NCBI GenBank assembly: GCA_002366565.1
Contig: DFBJ01000006.1
Coordinates: 62,001-126,000, forward strand
DNA length: 64,000 bases
Direction: 5' to 3'
Origin: Bacteriovoracaceae bacterium UBA3083
GTDB lineage: Bacteria > Bdellovibrionota > Bacteriovoracia > Bacteriovoracales > Bacteriovoracaceae
Shown: piece after piece, positions 33,942-42,032 of the stretch
Numbering within the stretch: the first letter of the stretch is position 1
How the letters are laid out: the number at the start of each line of letters is the position of its first letter
Position numbers and translations under genes: made by a program
Notes under the pieces: generated by a model
Told to the model about the DNA's origin: nothing
The model's input: the letters and a program-made list of their open reading frames with translations, nothing else
Database searches by the model: none

Positions 33942-35046
33942 TTACAACCTCAATAATTGACTTCGTGATATAATCAATATCCTCTTCTTCCAAATCGCAA
34001 TGTAGAGGCAGACTCAATAGCTCTAGAAACGCCTCTTCTGTATTCTTTAACGGCTCAGAGCTTCTATAGAGTTCATGAAAGTGATTAGGCACATAATGAA
34101 TTCCTACCTGTATCCCTTTAGCGCTAAGTCGGTCTTTTACAAGATCTCTATTTTTCACTCTAACAACAAAAATGTGAGGAGCAATTCCCTCAAAGTCATT
34201 TCTCAGCAATTTAATTAAAGAAGAATTACCAAGTTTCGAAACATAAGAATGAGCTAATGCCCTTCTTTTATTTGAAAATTCATCTAGACGTGTTAATTGA
34301 GCTCTACCAATGGCAGCCATAATATCACTCATATGATACCTCCAACCTTGCTCTCTGATGTTAAAGTTCCAAGTCCTAGACTTTAAATATCTTCTCTCCG
34401 AATCCCCAGAAATTCCTAACAATCGAAGATCACTTACCTTATCTAAAAAAATCTCATCACTACTAACAATACAACCTCCTTCACCAGAAGTTATATTTTT
34501 AATACCATCAAAACTAAAGCAAGTTACGTCTCCAAAAGATCCGACCCTTTTACCTTCATGAAAACTACCAAAACAATGAGCTGCATCTTCTACTACTCTT
34601 AATTTTTTTTCGTTTGCCAATGCATAGATATCGTCAATATTATCAGTCTGACTTGCATAAAAGACAGTCAATATAACTTTTGTCTTATTTGTGATTTTCT
34701 TCTTTGCATCTTCCGGGCACATTAAAAGGCTACGAGAATCAACGTCAATCGAAACTGGTACTGCCCCAGTAGCTGAAATTGCCTGATATGATGCAACATA
34801 GGTCAAAGATGGTACTAAAACCTCATCGCCACTTGTTACACCTAATGCCTGTAAAGCCAAGTGCAAGGCAGAAGTTCCAGTATTTACACAAACAGCTCTC
34901 CTGCCAAGTAAACTTGAAATTTCGTTCTCAAAAAGACCAACCTCAGGCCCCATTCCAAGATATTCTGAGTCCAAAACCTTCAAAACATATTCTTTTTCCA
35001 AGCTTCCAATTTTTGATTTTGATAACCTTATCAAAAAATCCCCCAT
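33931..35046 (-). CDS. DegT/DnrJ/EryC1 sugar aminotransferase
   Basis: A PLP-dependent nucleotide-sugar aminotransferase. LGMGPEVGLFENEISSLLGR, VCVNTGTSALHLALQALGV, VVEDAAHCFGSFH (D154) and FGDVTCFSFDGIKNITSGEG, with the PLP lysine at K183, are intact. The C-terminal EEDIDYITKSIIEVVNEL end is normal. At 371 aa it is full length. It heads the operon running into GT2, rfbF, rfbG and the epimerase-like gene, so it could aminate a CDP- or UDP-keto sugar. The lysine in FDGIK excludes an RfbH/ColD-type dehydrase, which has His there. Confidence 0.88.
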   Translation of the reverse strand: MGDFLIRLSKSKIGSLEKEYVLKVLDSEYLGMGPEVGLFENEISSLLGRRAVCVNTGTSALHLALQALGVTSGDEVLVPSLTYVASYQAISATGAVPVSIDVDSRSLLMCPEDAKKKITNKTKVILTVFYASQTDNIDDIYALANEKKLRVVEDAAHCFGSFHEGKRVGSFGDVTCFSFDGIKNITSGEGGCIVSSDEIFLDKVSDLRLLGISGDSERRYLKSRTWNFNIREQGWRYHMSDIMAAIGRAQLTRLDEFSNKRRALAHSYVSKLGNSSLIKLLRNDFEGIAPHIFVVRVKNRDLVKDRLSAKGIQVGIHYVPNHFHELYRSSEPLKNTEEAFLELLSLPLHCDLEEEDIDYITKSIIEVVNEL

Positions 35047-35136
35047 TAAAATATCAAACTGATAGCCTAGTATATATTACTAAAGTGTATTTGTTAGTAC
35101 TAACTTAAAAAAAACAAGAGAAAAAATCAGAGAAAA

Positions 35137-36363
35137 CTACTTTAAATTAGGATTTTTTAATAGATTTTCCACTTCAGACAAGTATTTTCCTTCCAAAGAT
35201 GGATTACGTAAAAAACAAGGCAAATTATAGATAGTTTTATGAAGATTTTGCGCAACGGGATATTCTTCTTCAAAGTAGTTCAGTTCCTCAGGTTCACCAT
35301 TATAGCCTAATGCAAAAGAGCGAAACCAATCCCCAAATTCGACCTTACTAGAGTTAGGTCTCCAATTTAAATATATAGGGATACGCAATGGAAAAATGAC
35401 ATTCGAGCCTATTCCCATAGGATAACATATATTATTTCTTTTTAGAATTTCTAAAATCTTCCCCTTTAGCCTACCTCTACTGTTTAAATTTTCTTGAAGA
35501 TATTTTATTTGTCTCAAACCCCAATAAGCCTGGAGGTTTGACATTCTGTATAAGTAATCATTTTTCTCTCTAGGCTTAAATGTTACACTAAAGTCCTTTA
35601 AAAGCTTAAATCTATTCACTATTGATAAAACCTTTATTGTTAACTTATAAAAGCGCTCACAAGTAAAAAAGTATAGTAGATACTTTTGAAAAATTAAGCT
35701 TAATAAAAAAGTAGTACTTAAATTTTTACAGTTTTTTGAAAGCTCTTCGACCTTTTTAGCGATTTCTTCACTCCTAACAAAACTCGCTCCACCAGAAACG
35801 GTTGAAAAGATTTTCGTTTTATCAAAAGAGAATATTGCAGCATCTCCCAATGTCCCCAATAACTCTCCTTGCTCATTCTTACTTCCAAACGTTAAGGCAC
35901 AATCCTCAATAACATAAATATCCTTAAATTTTTCCGTAGATTTAATTTGAGAAACAAGTTCGTTGCTTACATATGAATATTGAACAATGATGACTCTTGT
36001 CTTACTTGTTACTTTCTTAGCAAGTTTCTCAAAGTCAAATGACAAGGTCTCCTCATTAATATCTGAATATATCACCCTAGCTCCTGTTTCGAGAACTGAG
36101 TCAATAACTACTTCACACGTAAATGGCAAAACGATAACTTCTGACTCAGGACCTACTTCGACAGACTTTAAAATTGCATTTAAAGACATTCTAGCAGAGC
36201 TAAACAAAGATAAGTGTTCAGAACTTATCTTTAAAAAATGAGCTACCTCTTCTTTGAAATCAGCAAGATAGTTTTTCTTTGAAAGAAAATAAAATAAATC
36301 ATAAAAAAAAGAATCGTATCTACTTGTCACACTTTCGTAATGAAATTTTAAAAAAAGATTCAC
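35137..36363 (-). CDS. Divergent DegT-like PLP protein
   Basis: A 408-aa AHBA/DegT-type fold. HLSLFSSARMSLNAILKSVE (about 50-69), VIVLPFTCEVVIDSVLETGA, IYVIEDCALTFGSKN (D154) and LGDAAIFSFDKTKIFSTVSG are aligned to the DegT order, with K184 as the presumed PLP lysine. Motifs are loose (SARMS instead of the usual 'SGTSALH'), and a middle segment with YKLTIKVLSIVNRFKLLKDF is unusual. It starts at GTG 36363 within a GTGA overlap with the secreted protein gene, with AAAAGG upstream. It could be a divergent aminotransferase or a relative acting on a different substrate. I am confident in the fold but not the reaction. Confidence 0.7.
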   Translation of the reverse strand: MNLFLKFHYESVTSRYDSFFYDLFYFLSKKNYLADFKEEVAHFLKISSEHLSLFSSARMSLNAILKSVEVGPESEVIVLPFTCEVVIDSVLETGARVIYSDINEETLSFDFEKLAKKVTSKTRVIIVQYSYVSNELVSQIKSTEKFKDIYVIEDCALTFGSKNEQGELLGTLGDAAIFSFDKTKIFSTVSGGASFVRSEEIAKKVEELSKNCKNLSTTFLLSLIFQKYLLYFFTCERFYKLTIKVLSIVNRFKLLKDFSVTFKPREKNDYLYRMSNLQAYWGLRQIKYLQENLNSRGRLKGKILEILKRNNICYPMGIGSNVIFPLRIPIYLNWRPNSSKVEFGDWFRSFALGYNGEPEELNYFEEEYPVAQNLHKTIYNLPCFLRNPSLEGKYLSEVENLLKNPNLK

Positions 36364-37253
36364 TTTAATACACCTTTTAACTCATTTACATTAATAAAGA
36401 TCTCTCGAATTAATCTACCTTCACGAAACACTTTCTTCCTTAGAAGCATATCGTCTCTAAGATGATTCCAAACCCCCACCTTCTCACCACGTTCATATAA
36501 GCCGACTTCAAGCCCCTTCTTACTTAACTGGTAAGAAGCGCCATGCCTCACCCCATCACGAACACAGAATTTCTCAACACTTCTTCCATCACTCTTAGAA
36601 AGAGAGTCACAATCTAACTCTAATTCTGCAAACATGCTTTCCCTCTCTTTTTCTGAGCAGGAAAAAATCATCCCCATGGAGCATGATTCTTTAAAAGTAA
36701 TATTAGAGAACTTTAACCATTTCTTTTCCTTATAGAGACTTCCTAAAAAATGACAGGAAAATGGATCTCTCAAGGAGAAACAGGCATTATCTAGCCTAGA
36801 TCTCCCTCTAACAAGTTTTCCTCGACGCATTTCTCTAAAAGCTAGTGAACTACAATTTAACACATTTAAGCTTTGAATACTTTCTCTATAATTTAAATTA
36901 CAACCTCTTTTTAATAAACTTTCCGATTTGTTTCGACTATATGCAGACAAAAGATAGCACGAGAAGCTTTCTCCCTTATCGCAAGCAGAGCTTAAGGCGG
37001 ACATCTCAACAAGAACATCTGAACGACACAAACCTTGCGTATAGAGTTCACGACAAGATACTCTAAAAAACACACCTTTTTTAGAATAACAGCCTTTTTC
37101 TAAAATTATTCTTGGAATATTTGAACACATTGATGGCTTCACTAGATCTAACAGCTTGGCATTTAATCGACCTCTTGATTTGACATATCCAAGCTCTAAG
37201 CTCAAAGAATTATGACTTAAATAAAAAAGCAATAACAAGATCAAACACTTCAC
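36360..37253 (-). CDS. Secreted cysteine-rich protein with Sel1-like and MORN-like segments
   Basis: Signal peptide KCLILLLLFYLSHNSLS (about 2-18), then a Cys-rich exported region of 297 aa in total. ACDKGESFSCYLLSAYS and ACFSLRDPFSCHFLGSLYKE resemble the Cys-containing Sel1-like repeats (HcpA-like). The C-terminus FCVRDGVRHGASYQLSKKGL with YERGEKVGVW resembles MORN/YwqK-type 'G.y..G....G.w' repeats. It starts at GTG 37253, in a GTGA overlap with the upstream membrane protein gene, and ends in another GTGA overlap. It is the only clearly secreted non-enzyme in the window, embedded between a polymerase candidate and a sugar aminotransferase. Function unknown. Confidence 0.65.
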   Translation of the reverse strand: MKCLILLLLFYLSHNSLSLELGYVKSRGRLNAKLLDLVKPSMCSNIPRIILEKGCYSKKGVFFRVSCRELYTQGLCRSDVLVEMSALSSACDKGESFSCYLLSAYSRNKSESLLKRGCNLNYRESIQSLNVLNCSSLAFREMRRGKLVRGRSRLDNACFSLRDPFSCHFLGSLYKEKKWLKFSNITFKESCSMGMIFSCSEKERESMFAELELDCDSLSKSDGRSVEKFCVRDGVRHGASYQLSKKGLEVGLYERGEKVGVWNHLRDDMLLRKKVFREGRLIREIFINVNELKGVLK

Positions 37254-38449
37254 TCCAATGCCCTTAATGAAAAACTTTCAACCGTTAGCAAAGTTACAAA
37301 AATTAAAAAAAAGTAGTTGTATCCGGCAACATCAGCACCTCCATAATGCAGCCCTAACAGTAAAAAAGTCACTGCCCCAACAAGCTCACTAGAAATAATT
37401 CTATTATATATGAATGAAAAAATAACGAGGCTACCTGAAAAGTAATAGCTAAAAACTGGCAAAACCCCAAAAATCATAACGGGCTCCAAGAACTTCACCT
37501 CTCCCTCCTGGCAAGAGTCAATTCCTCTTTTTCCCAAGTTGATTAAAATTTTTTTTACTGAGCACTCATTTAAATGAGGTAGATAATCCATTAGATTAAA
37601 GTGACCCCTTAAAAAATATGAGGCTAGCTTGTCTCCTACTCCTAAATAGAAAATGCTAAAAAAGAAATATACTCCCACCATCCCTATTACAACAATATAC
37701 TTCCTCTTAAACCCTTCATTTAACTCACCTTTAATTAATGTAACAACAACCATCCCCATTAAAACGAGAACAATATATAAAGAGTCAGAAGAGAAAATAG
37801 CTAAAAAAGAGACTAAAAGCAACGCCATCAAATCAATTGTAAATCTAGTTTTTTTAAAAACAGCATTCGAAAATAAATAAAGCCAGGAAACAAGTAAACC
37901 AGAAGCAGCTATAGCAGAAGGAAACAAGAAACTATTCACCCTAATAACAGAAGGGCCTACGTCAGAGATCAAAAACATCCTCACTTCTCGAGGAGTGAAA
38001 AATGAAAATTTAATTAAAAATACTTCTATAGTAAGAAACAAAGACCCCAACACCAGCAAACACTTGGAAGTTTTAACTAGGATCTCTCTCAAGTCTTTCT
38101 CTTTAAAGCTTCTCTGTAGTAAAAATGGAGTTATTGAGAATACAATTGAAGTATGAAAGAAAATCTTAAGTTCGCCGATATCATAAATAGTGAACCCAAA
38201 ATACAAAAACAAAATCTGCATCAAACCAAAAATAAAAAGATAGCCAAAAAAAGAGTTTAAATCTCTTGAAAAAGTCTTTATAGATAGAATATTATCTAGT
38301 ATCAAATAGAGCAATGGGGACAAAGCCAGTAATTGCCTAAAAGCAGATGATTCATCAAATACCAATGCACTGATCGGAACTCTAAATACGCTCAATCCAA
38401 TAAACCAAGAAATCATTTTTTTTTTCGCACAAAGCAATTTTAATCCCAA
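37250..38449 (-). CDS. Polytopic membrane protein, Wzy candidate 2
   Basis: About ten hydrophobic helices, 399 aa from the TTG start. The longest loop lies between roughly residues 275 and 330 (GDKLASYFLRGHFNLMDYLP, then SCQEGEVKF) and is periplasmic by prediction. It has no clear Wzy_C motif. Topology, length and position in a glycan operon fit an O-antigen polymerase. The first ATG (38416) lies 11 codons in, after a run of ten A/T that could shift the frame; it has no obvious ribosome-binding site, but neither is the TTG convincing. It overlaps the secreted protein by 4 bases (GTGA). Confidence 0.5.
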   Translation of the reverse strand: MGLKLLCAKKKMISWFIGLSVFRVPISALVFDESSAFRQLLALSPLLYLILDNILSIKTFSRDLNSFFGYLFIFGLMQILFLYFGFTIYDIGELKIFFHTSIVFSITPFLLQRSFKEKDLREILVKTSKCLLVLGSLFLTIEVFLIKFSFFTPREVRMFLISDVGPSVIRVNSFLFPSAIAASGLLVSWLYLFSNAVFKKTRFTIDLMALLLVSFLAIFSSDSLYIVLVLMGMVVVTLIKGELNEGFKRKYIVVIGMVGVYFFFSIFYLGVGDKLASYFLRGHFNLMDYLPHLNECSVKKILINLGKRGIDSCQEGEVKFLEPVMIFGVLPVFSYYFSGSLVIFSFIYNRIISSELVGAVTFLLLGLHYGGADVAGYNYFFLIFVTLLTVESFSLRALE

Positions 38450-38483
38450 TCTTTCAAAGGAAGTCTTATTGTAATAAATTTAA

Positions 38484-38512
38484 TTAACACATCAGTTGCA
38501 AGAGTATATAGT
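38484..38512 (+). promoter_or_regulatory. Strong sigma70-like promoter for the methyltransferase
   Basis: TTAACA (38484-38489), 17-base spacer, TATAGT (38507-38512), each 5 of 6 to consensus. The transcript would start near 38519, about 38 bases before ATG 38557. CAAGGAATA-type sequence precedes the ATG. Confidence 0.6.
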
Positions 38513-38556
38513 AATATAAGCTTGTACCAATGATTATCACAAGGAATAACTGAAAA

Positions 38557-39285
38557 ATGTTTAAACTATTCTCGACTTCTCACATCAAAGCAGCCAAAGA
38601 GGTTTTTCCCGAAAAAGTCGGTAACAAAGAGTGGCATTTATCTCAATGGTCCCTAGATGAAATAATGAAAGTAAAGGTAGTCGAAAATAGTCCCGACAGA
38701 GCCTCATATAAGGACGATTTAACACCTTACCAGGATAGTGTATTTTCAACCTTGGATAAAACACTTAAAGGTAACTGTGCTTCTCTTGGCTGTGGTTGCT
38801 CTAACATAGAGTATCAACTTGCAACCAAGCCTGACAACAAAGTTGAATCAATGGACTGTTATGATTACGAAAACTTTATGGAAGACTTCTCAAAAGAAAC
38901 AAGAGACATACCAAATATACACTTTTATAAAAAGAATGTATTAGAAATAGATGAGTCTAAGAAGTACGATAATATCATTTTAAATCAATTGCTTTATGCT
39001 CTAAATGATAAAAGTCTTAATAACCTACTTCAAAAATGCTCCTCTATTCTAAGAGACAATGGAAATATTTTTATCTTTTGTACATCTAAATCATCACCAA
39101 GGTCGATCTTTAACAGCGCAAGAAAAATTCTTCTAATATCTTTTAAAATTGGTAATTACAAAGAATTTAAACCAATTGGATACATGAGATCAAAAAAAGA
39201 GCTTGAGAGAACTTTCAAAGAAAATAATTTTAAATTTGAAAAACAAGAGTCAAACCTACCTATTTCATATAAGTTATTTCGCTAA
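38557..39285 (+). CDS. Class I SAM-dependent methyltransferase
   Basis: NCASLGCGCSNIEYQLATKP is motif I (about residues 73-92), where GCGC replaces the usual GxGxG. The central YDNIILNQLLYALNDKSLNN and CSSILRDNGNIFIFC resemble the post-I and motif III strands. 242 aa. It is a single rightward gene with its own promoter, ending in a 4-base overlap (CTAA) with the leftward GT4 gene. A glycan or lipid substrate is likely from context. The cysteine-rich motif I is unusual, so the family call is moderate. Confidence 0.7.
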   Translation: MFKLFSTSHIKAAKEVFPEKVGNKEWHLSQWSLDEIMKVKVVENSPDRASYKDDLTPYQDSVFSTLDKTLKGNCASLGCGCSNIEYQLATKPDNKVESMDCYDYENFMEDFSKETRDIPNIHFYKKNVLEIDESKKYDNIILNQLLYALNDKSLNNLLQKCSSILRDNGNIFIFCTSKSSPRSIFNSARKILLISFKIGNYKEFKPIGYMRSKKELERTFKENNFKFEKQESNLPISYKLFR

Positions 39286-40421
39286 AAAAAGTGTTTGTAG
39301 GCTTCTATTAAATGTTCACTAACAACTTTTGAAGAGAAGAGTCTCTCAGCTCTCTCTCTAGACCTCTCCCCCATTTTCTTTAGTTCAATCTTCTCTCTTA
39401 AACATTTCTTCATAGTAACAGTCAAACCTTCAATTTCTTTCAAACCTACTAAGTATCCTGTTTCTAAATCTTTAATTGAGTCCCTTAAACCTGGAATATC
39501 GGTTCCAATAGAAGGTACGTTTAGAGCCGCGGCCTCAATAACTGCCGTTCCAAACCCTTCCCTATAGCTTGGAATACAAAAAACATCTGCAAAATAAATA
39601 TAAGTTTCTGGATCGCTCACATACCCCACAGATACAATATCCTTACAATTATTTATACGCTCAAGAGTTATTTTTTCAATAGGATCATCTACTTCTAAAG
39701 GTCCAACTATAACAAGTTTTAAGTTTTTAGCTTCTTCTTTTAGCTGCAAAAAGCTTTCAACTAACTCATTAATCCCTTTATCCTTAACGACTCGTCCCAC
39801 ATAAATGAAAACAAAATCCTCTTCCGATATTTTCAAACCCTCTTTAATTTTAATCGACTTCTCACCTATTCTCTTCAAATCAAAACGTCCAAAATCAACT
39901 CCTCCAAAAGAACCATCTCCAATGCAAGAAACTTTTTCTCTAGATCCAATTTTATTTTTAATCAAGAATTCACTTTGTGACGGTGAGTCTGTGAAACACT
40001 TAGAGTTTAGAAGAACGATCAACCTATCGAATAACATAAGGAGTTTTTTCTTAATCCCTTTCAATGTTTGCCAACGCTGCCCAGTAAAAGTATGTATCCG
40101 AACCTTTGAGAATGAGAGAATTCCCGCTAAAGCGGTAATAAGCCCAGCTTTTGGTGTTGAAGAATGAATAATATCAAATCTATTTCTTAACAATATCCAA
40201 GTTAATTCTATTAAACATCTAAAGTCTTTCCAAAGATTAATCTCTCTAGAGAAGTTAACATTTAAGACTTTAACCCCTAAATCATCGAGATCAAATGAAG
40301 TACTTTCCTTCACACATGTAATCAAGGTAATATCATAACCCTGATCCTTTAAAATTCTAATTTGGTCTTTTATATGAACAAAGGCAAATGGAACCGTGGT
40401 AATCCTAGCAATCTTTATCAC
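39282..40421 (-). CDS. GT4 glycosyltransferase
   Basis: KIARITTVPFAFVHIKDQIR at the start, FVYIGRV-type start of the second domain (here DFVFIYVGRVVKDKGINELV), VSDPETYIYFADVFCIPSYR and YREGFGTAVIEAAALNVPSI (EX7E) define GT4. FTGQRWQTLKGIKKKLLMLF is typical of the WbpH/PglA-like branch. I start it at GTG 40421, which overlaps the upstream stop by 4 bases (GTGA) and has GGAAGAG at good spacing. The first in-frame codon (40448) is a TTG further up. Length about 379 aa. Convergent with the methyltransferase. Confidence 0.9.
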   Translation of the reverse strand: MIKIARITTVPFAFVHIKDQIRILKDQGYDITLITCVKESTSFDLDDLGVKVLNVNFSREINLWKDFRCLIELTWILLRNRFDIIHSSTPKAGLITALAGILSFSKVRIHTFTGQRWQTLKGIKKKLLMLFDRLIVLLNSKCFTDSPSQSEFLIKNKIGSREKVSCIGDGSFGGVDFGRFDLKRIGEKSIKIKEGLKISEEDFVFIYVGRVVKDKGINELVESFLQLKEEAKNLKLVIVGPLEVDDPIEKITLERINNCKDIVSVGYVSDPETYIYFADVFCIPSYREGFGTAVIEAAALNVPSIGTDIPGLRDSIKDLETGYLVGLKEIEGLTVTMKKCLREKIELKKMGERSRERAERLFSSKVVSEHLIEAYKHFF

Positions 40422-41158
40422 AAATATCTCTTCCCAAACCAGTCCCAATGACCAGAAATTTTAAATCTCAAGTCAAGTACAGAGTCATACTCAAATATTG
40501 AAAATCTGTTTATAGCGAATGCTTTAGAATCATTTCGATAAGGAACACTAATGCCAACATTTTTATAGCCAAGATCTTTACAGCATCGAAGTAAATCTTG
40601 AGAAAAGCTTCCATGAGGAAAACTCATTGTCAGAACCTGTTGTCCTAAAATATTCTCAATCTCTTTTTTACTTTCTCGTAACTCTCTCTCAGCATCTTCA
40701 AACTTCATACTTGCCAATGGTTGATGAGTTTTTCCATGAGCTCCGATTTTCACAAATCTATACTTACTCAACTCCAATAAGTCCTCCTTACTCATATAGT
40801 CTGGATACTCATCAGAAAGAAAGTCTGACACTACAAATATTGTCCACGGAAGTTCTAGGTCCTCCATAAGAGGAGCAACTAAAGTTAAATTATCTTTAAA
40901 TCCATCATCAAAAGTTATTGAAATACTACACTCACTCTCTACGAACTCATCAAAATGAACCAAATTTTCAGCATTCTTCTTCAAGAACTTCATTTGTTTT
41001 TTAAATTCTAAAAAGCGAACAGAATAATGGTCAACATAATATCGATTATCATTAAATATAGAGTGATACATTAGGCATCTATTTGTAGATTTTATCTTTT
41101 TTATACTCAGAATATTAATGTATTTTAAAATATAATATTTATACTTAAACAAATTCAT
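40418..41158 (-). CDS. Polysaccharide deacetylase (NodB/CE4)
   Basis: The CE4 fold removes N-acetyl groups from sugars. ISITFDDGFKDNLTLVAPLM has the catalytic base and metal Asp (TFDDG about 82-86), KIGAHGKTHQPLASM the metal HxxxH, and MSFPHGSFSQDLLRCCKDLG the third motif. YHSIFNDNRYYV is common in O-antigen-associated members. Start ATG 41158 is favoured by AAAGGA six bases upstream; a TTG at 41197 adds 13 unlikely residues. 246 aa. It overlaps the downstream GT4 by 4 bases (GTGA). No signal peptide is evident, so it may act on a lipid-linked or nucleotide sugar in the cytoplasm. Confidence 0.88.
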   Translation of the reverse strand: MNLFKYKYYILKYINILSIKKIKSTNRCLMYHSIFNDNRYYVDHYSVRFLEFKKQMKFLKKNAENLVHFDEFVESECSISITFDDGFKDNLTLVAPLMEDLELPWTIFVVSDFLSDEYPDYMSKEDLLELSKYRFVKIGAHGKTHQPLASMKFEDAERELRESKKEIENILGQQVLTMSFPHGSFSQDLLRCCKDLGYKNVGISVPYRNDSKAFAINRFSIFEYDSVLDLRFKISGHWDWFGKRYL

Positions 41159-41225
41159 TTTTTTCCTTTTCTCTGGTAATATTTCAAAGTATTTCACAAT
41201 ATAAAGTATGAAACAAGAGCAATCA

Positions 41226-42032
41226 ATGAACCCAAAAGTTAGCTTTATTATGGGTGTCTATAATGGCGCAAACACCTTAAATCTATCCATAGACTCCATA
41301 ATAAATCAAACATTTAAAGAGTGGGAACTTATCATTTGTGATGATTGCTCAACAGATAAATCTTTAAGTATTCTTAATGACTATGCACAAAAAGATCAGA
41401 GAATAAAAGTTCTTTCAAACAAAAAAAACATAGGTTTGGCAGCGACACTAAATAAATGTATTAAAAATTCATCTACGCCAATACTTGCCAGACAGGACGC
41501 GGACGACACGTCTCACAAAGAAAGACTTGAAAAGCAATATAAGTACCTTTTAAAAAACCCAGACATTTCAATACTTGGAACAAATAGCTACTTAACAGAT
41601 GATTACAAAATATGGGGAACTCTAGATCGCCCTGAAATTCCATCCCAGAGAGACTGGCTCAAAGGGAGTCAGGTTATACACGCTTCAACGTTAATGAAAA
41701 AAGATGCATTACTTGAGGTTGGTTGCTACAACGAAAAAGCACTCAGAGTTGAGGATACTGAAATGTGGTATCGATTAATTAGCAGAGGTCATAAAATTAG
41801 GACGCTTCAAGAGAAACTCTATTATATAGAATGGAGTCTAAATGACTATAAAAGGAAAAGTAAAAAAGCAAGGCTTACTGAGATATTCTACTTGTACAAA
41901 TCGTTTAAAAATATAAAGCTCCCACCATGGAAATATTTTTACCTATTAAGGCCACTTATTACATTAGTCTTACCAAATGTATTTCTATATTATTTTCACA
42001 ATAGAAAGTTTAAAGACAAGACGGCTCCTTAA
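41226..42032 (+). CDS. GT2 glycosyltransferase
   Basis: NPKVSFIMGVYNGANTLNLS, WELIICDDCSTDKSLSIL, NIGLAATLNKCIKNSS and LARQDADDTSHKERLEKQ (DADD metal motif) are classic GT2. RPEIPSQRDWLKGSQVIHAS and TEMWYRLISRGHKI complete the core. About 268 aa if started at ATG 41226, which has an AAGAG-containing upstream; an alternative ATG at 41208 adds six residues. It ends with hydrophobic sequence (YFYLLRPLITLVLPNVFLYY). A single rightward gene, divergent from the deacetylase and converging on 42029 with a 4-base TTAA overlap. Confidence 0.85.
   Translation: MNPKVSFIMGVYNGANTLNLSIDSIINQTFKEWELIICDDCSTDKSLSILNDYAQKDQRIKVLSNKKNIGLAATLNKCIKNSSTPILARQDADDTSHKERLEKQYKYLLKNPDISILGTNSYLTDDYKIWGTLDRPEIPSQRDWLKGSQVIHASTLMKKDALLEVGCYNEKALRVEDTEMWYRLISRGHKIRTLQEKLYYIEWSLNDYKRKSKKARLTEIFYLYKSFKNIKLPPWKYFYLLRPLITLVLPNVFLYYFHNRKFKDKTAP

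Noticed and set aside
33931..35046. Considered an RfbH (CDP-4-keto-6-deoxyglucose 3-dehydrase) for the aminotransferase
   Set aside because: It has the PLP lysine in FDGIK where RfbH has histidine, and no iron-sulfur cysteines.
39805..40167. Rightward open frame opposite the GT4 gene, and many similar antisense frames
   Set aside because: Runs antisense within a strong gene, no ribosome-binding site and no recognisable protein; a shadow of AT-rich coding sequence.
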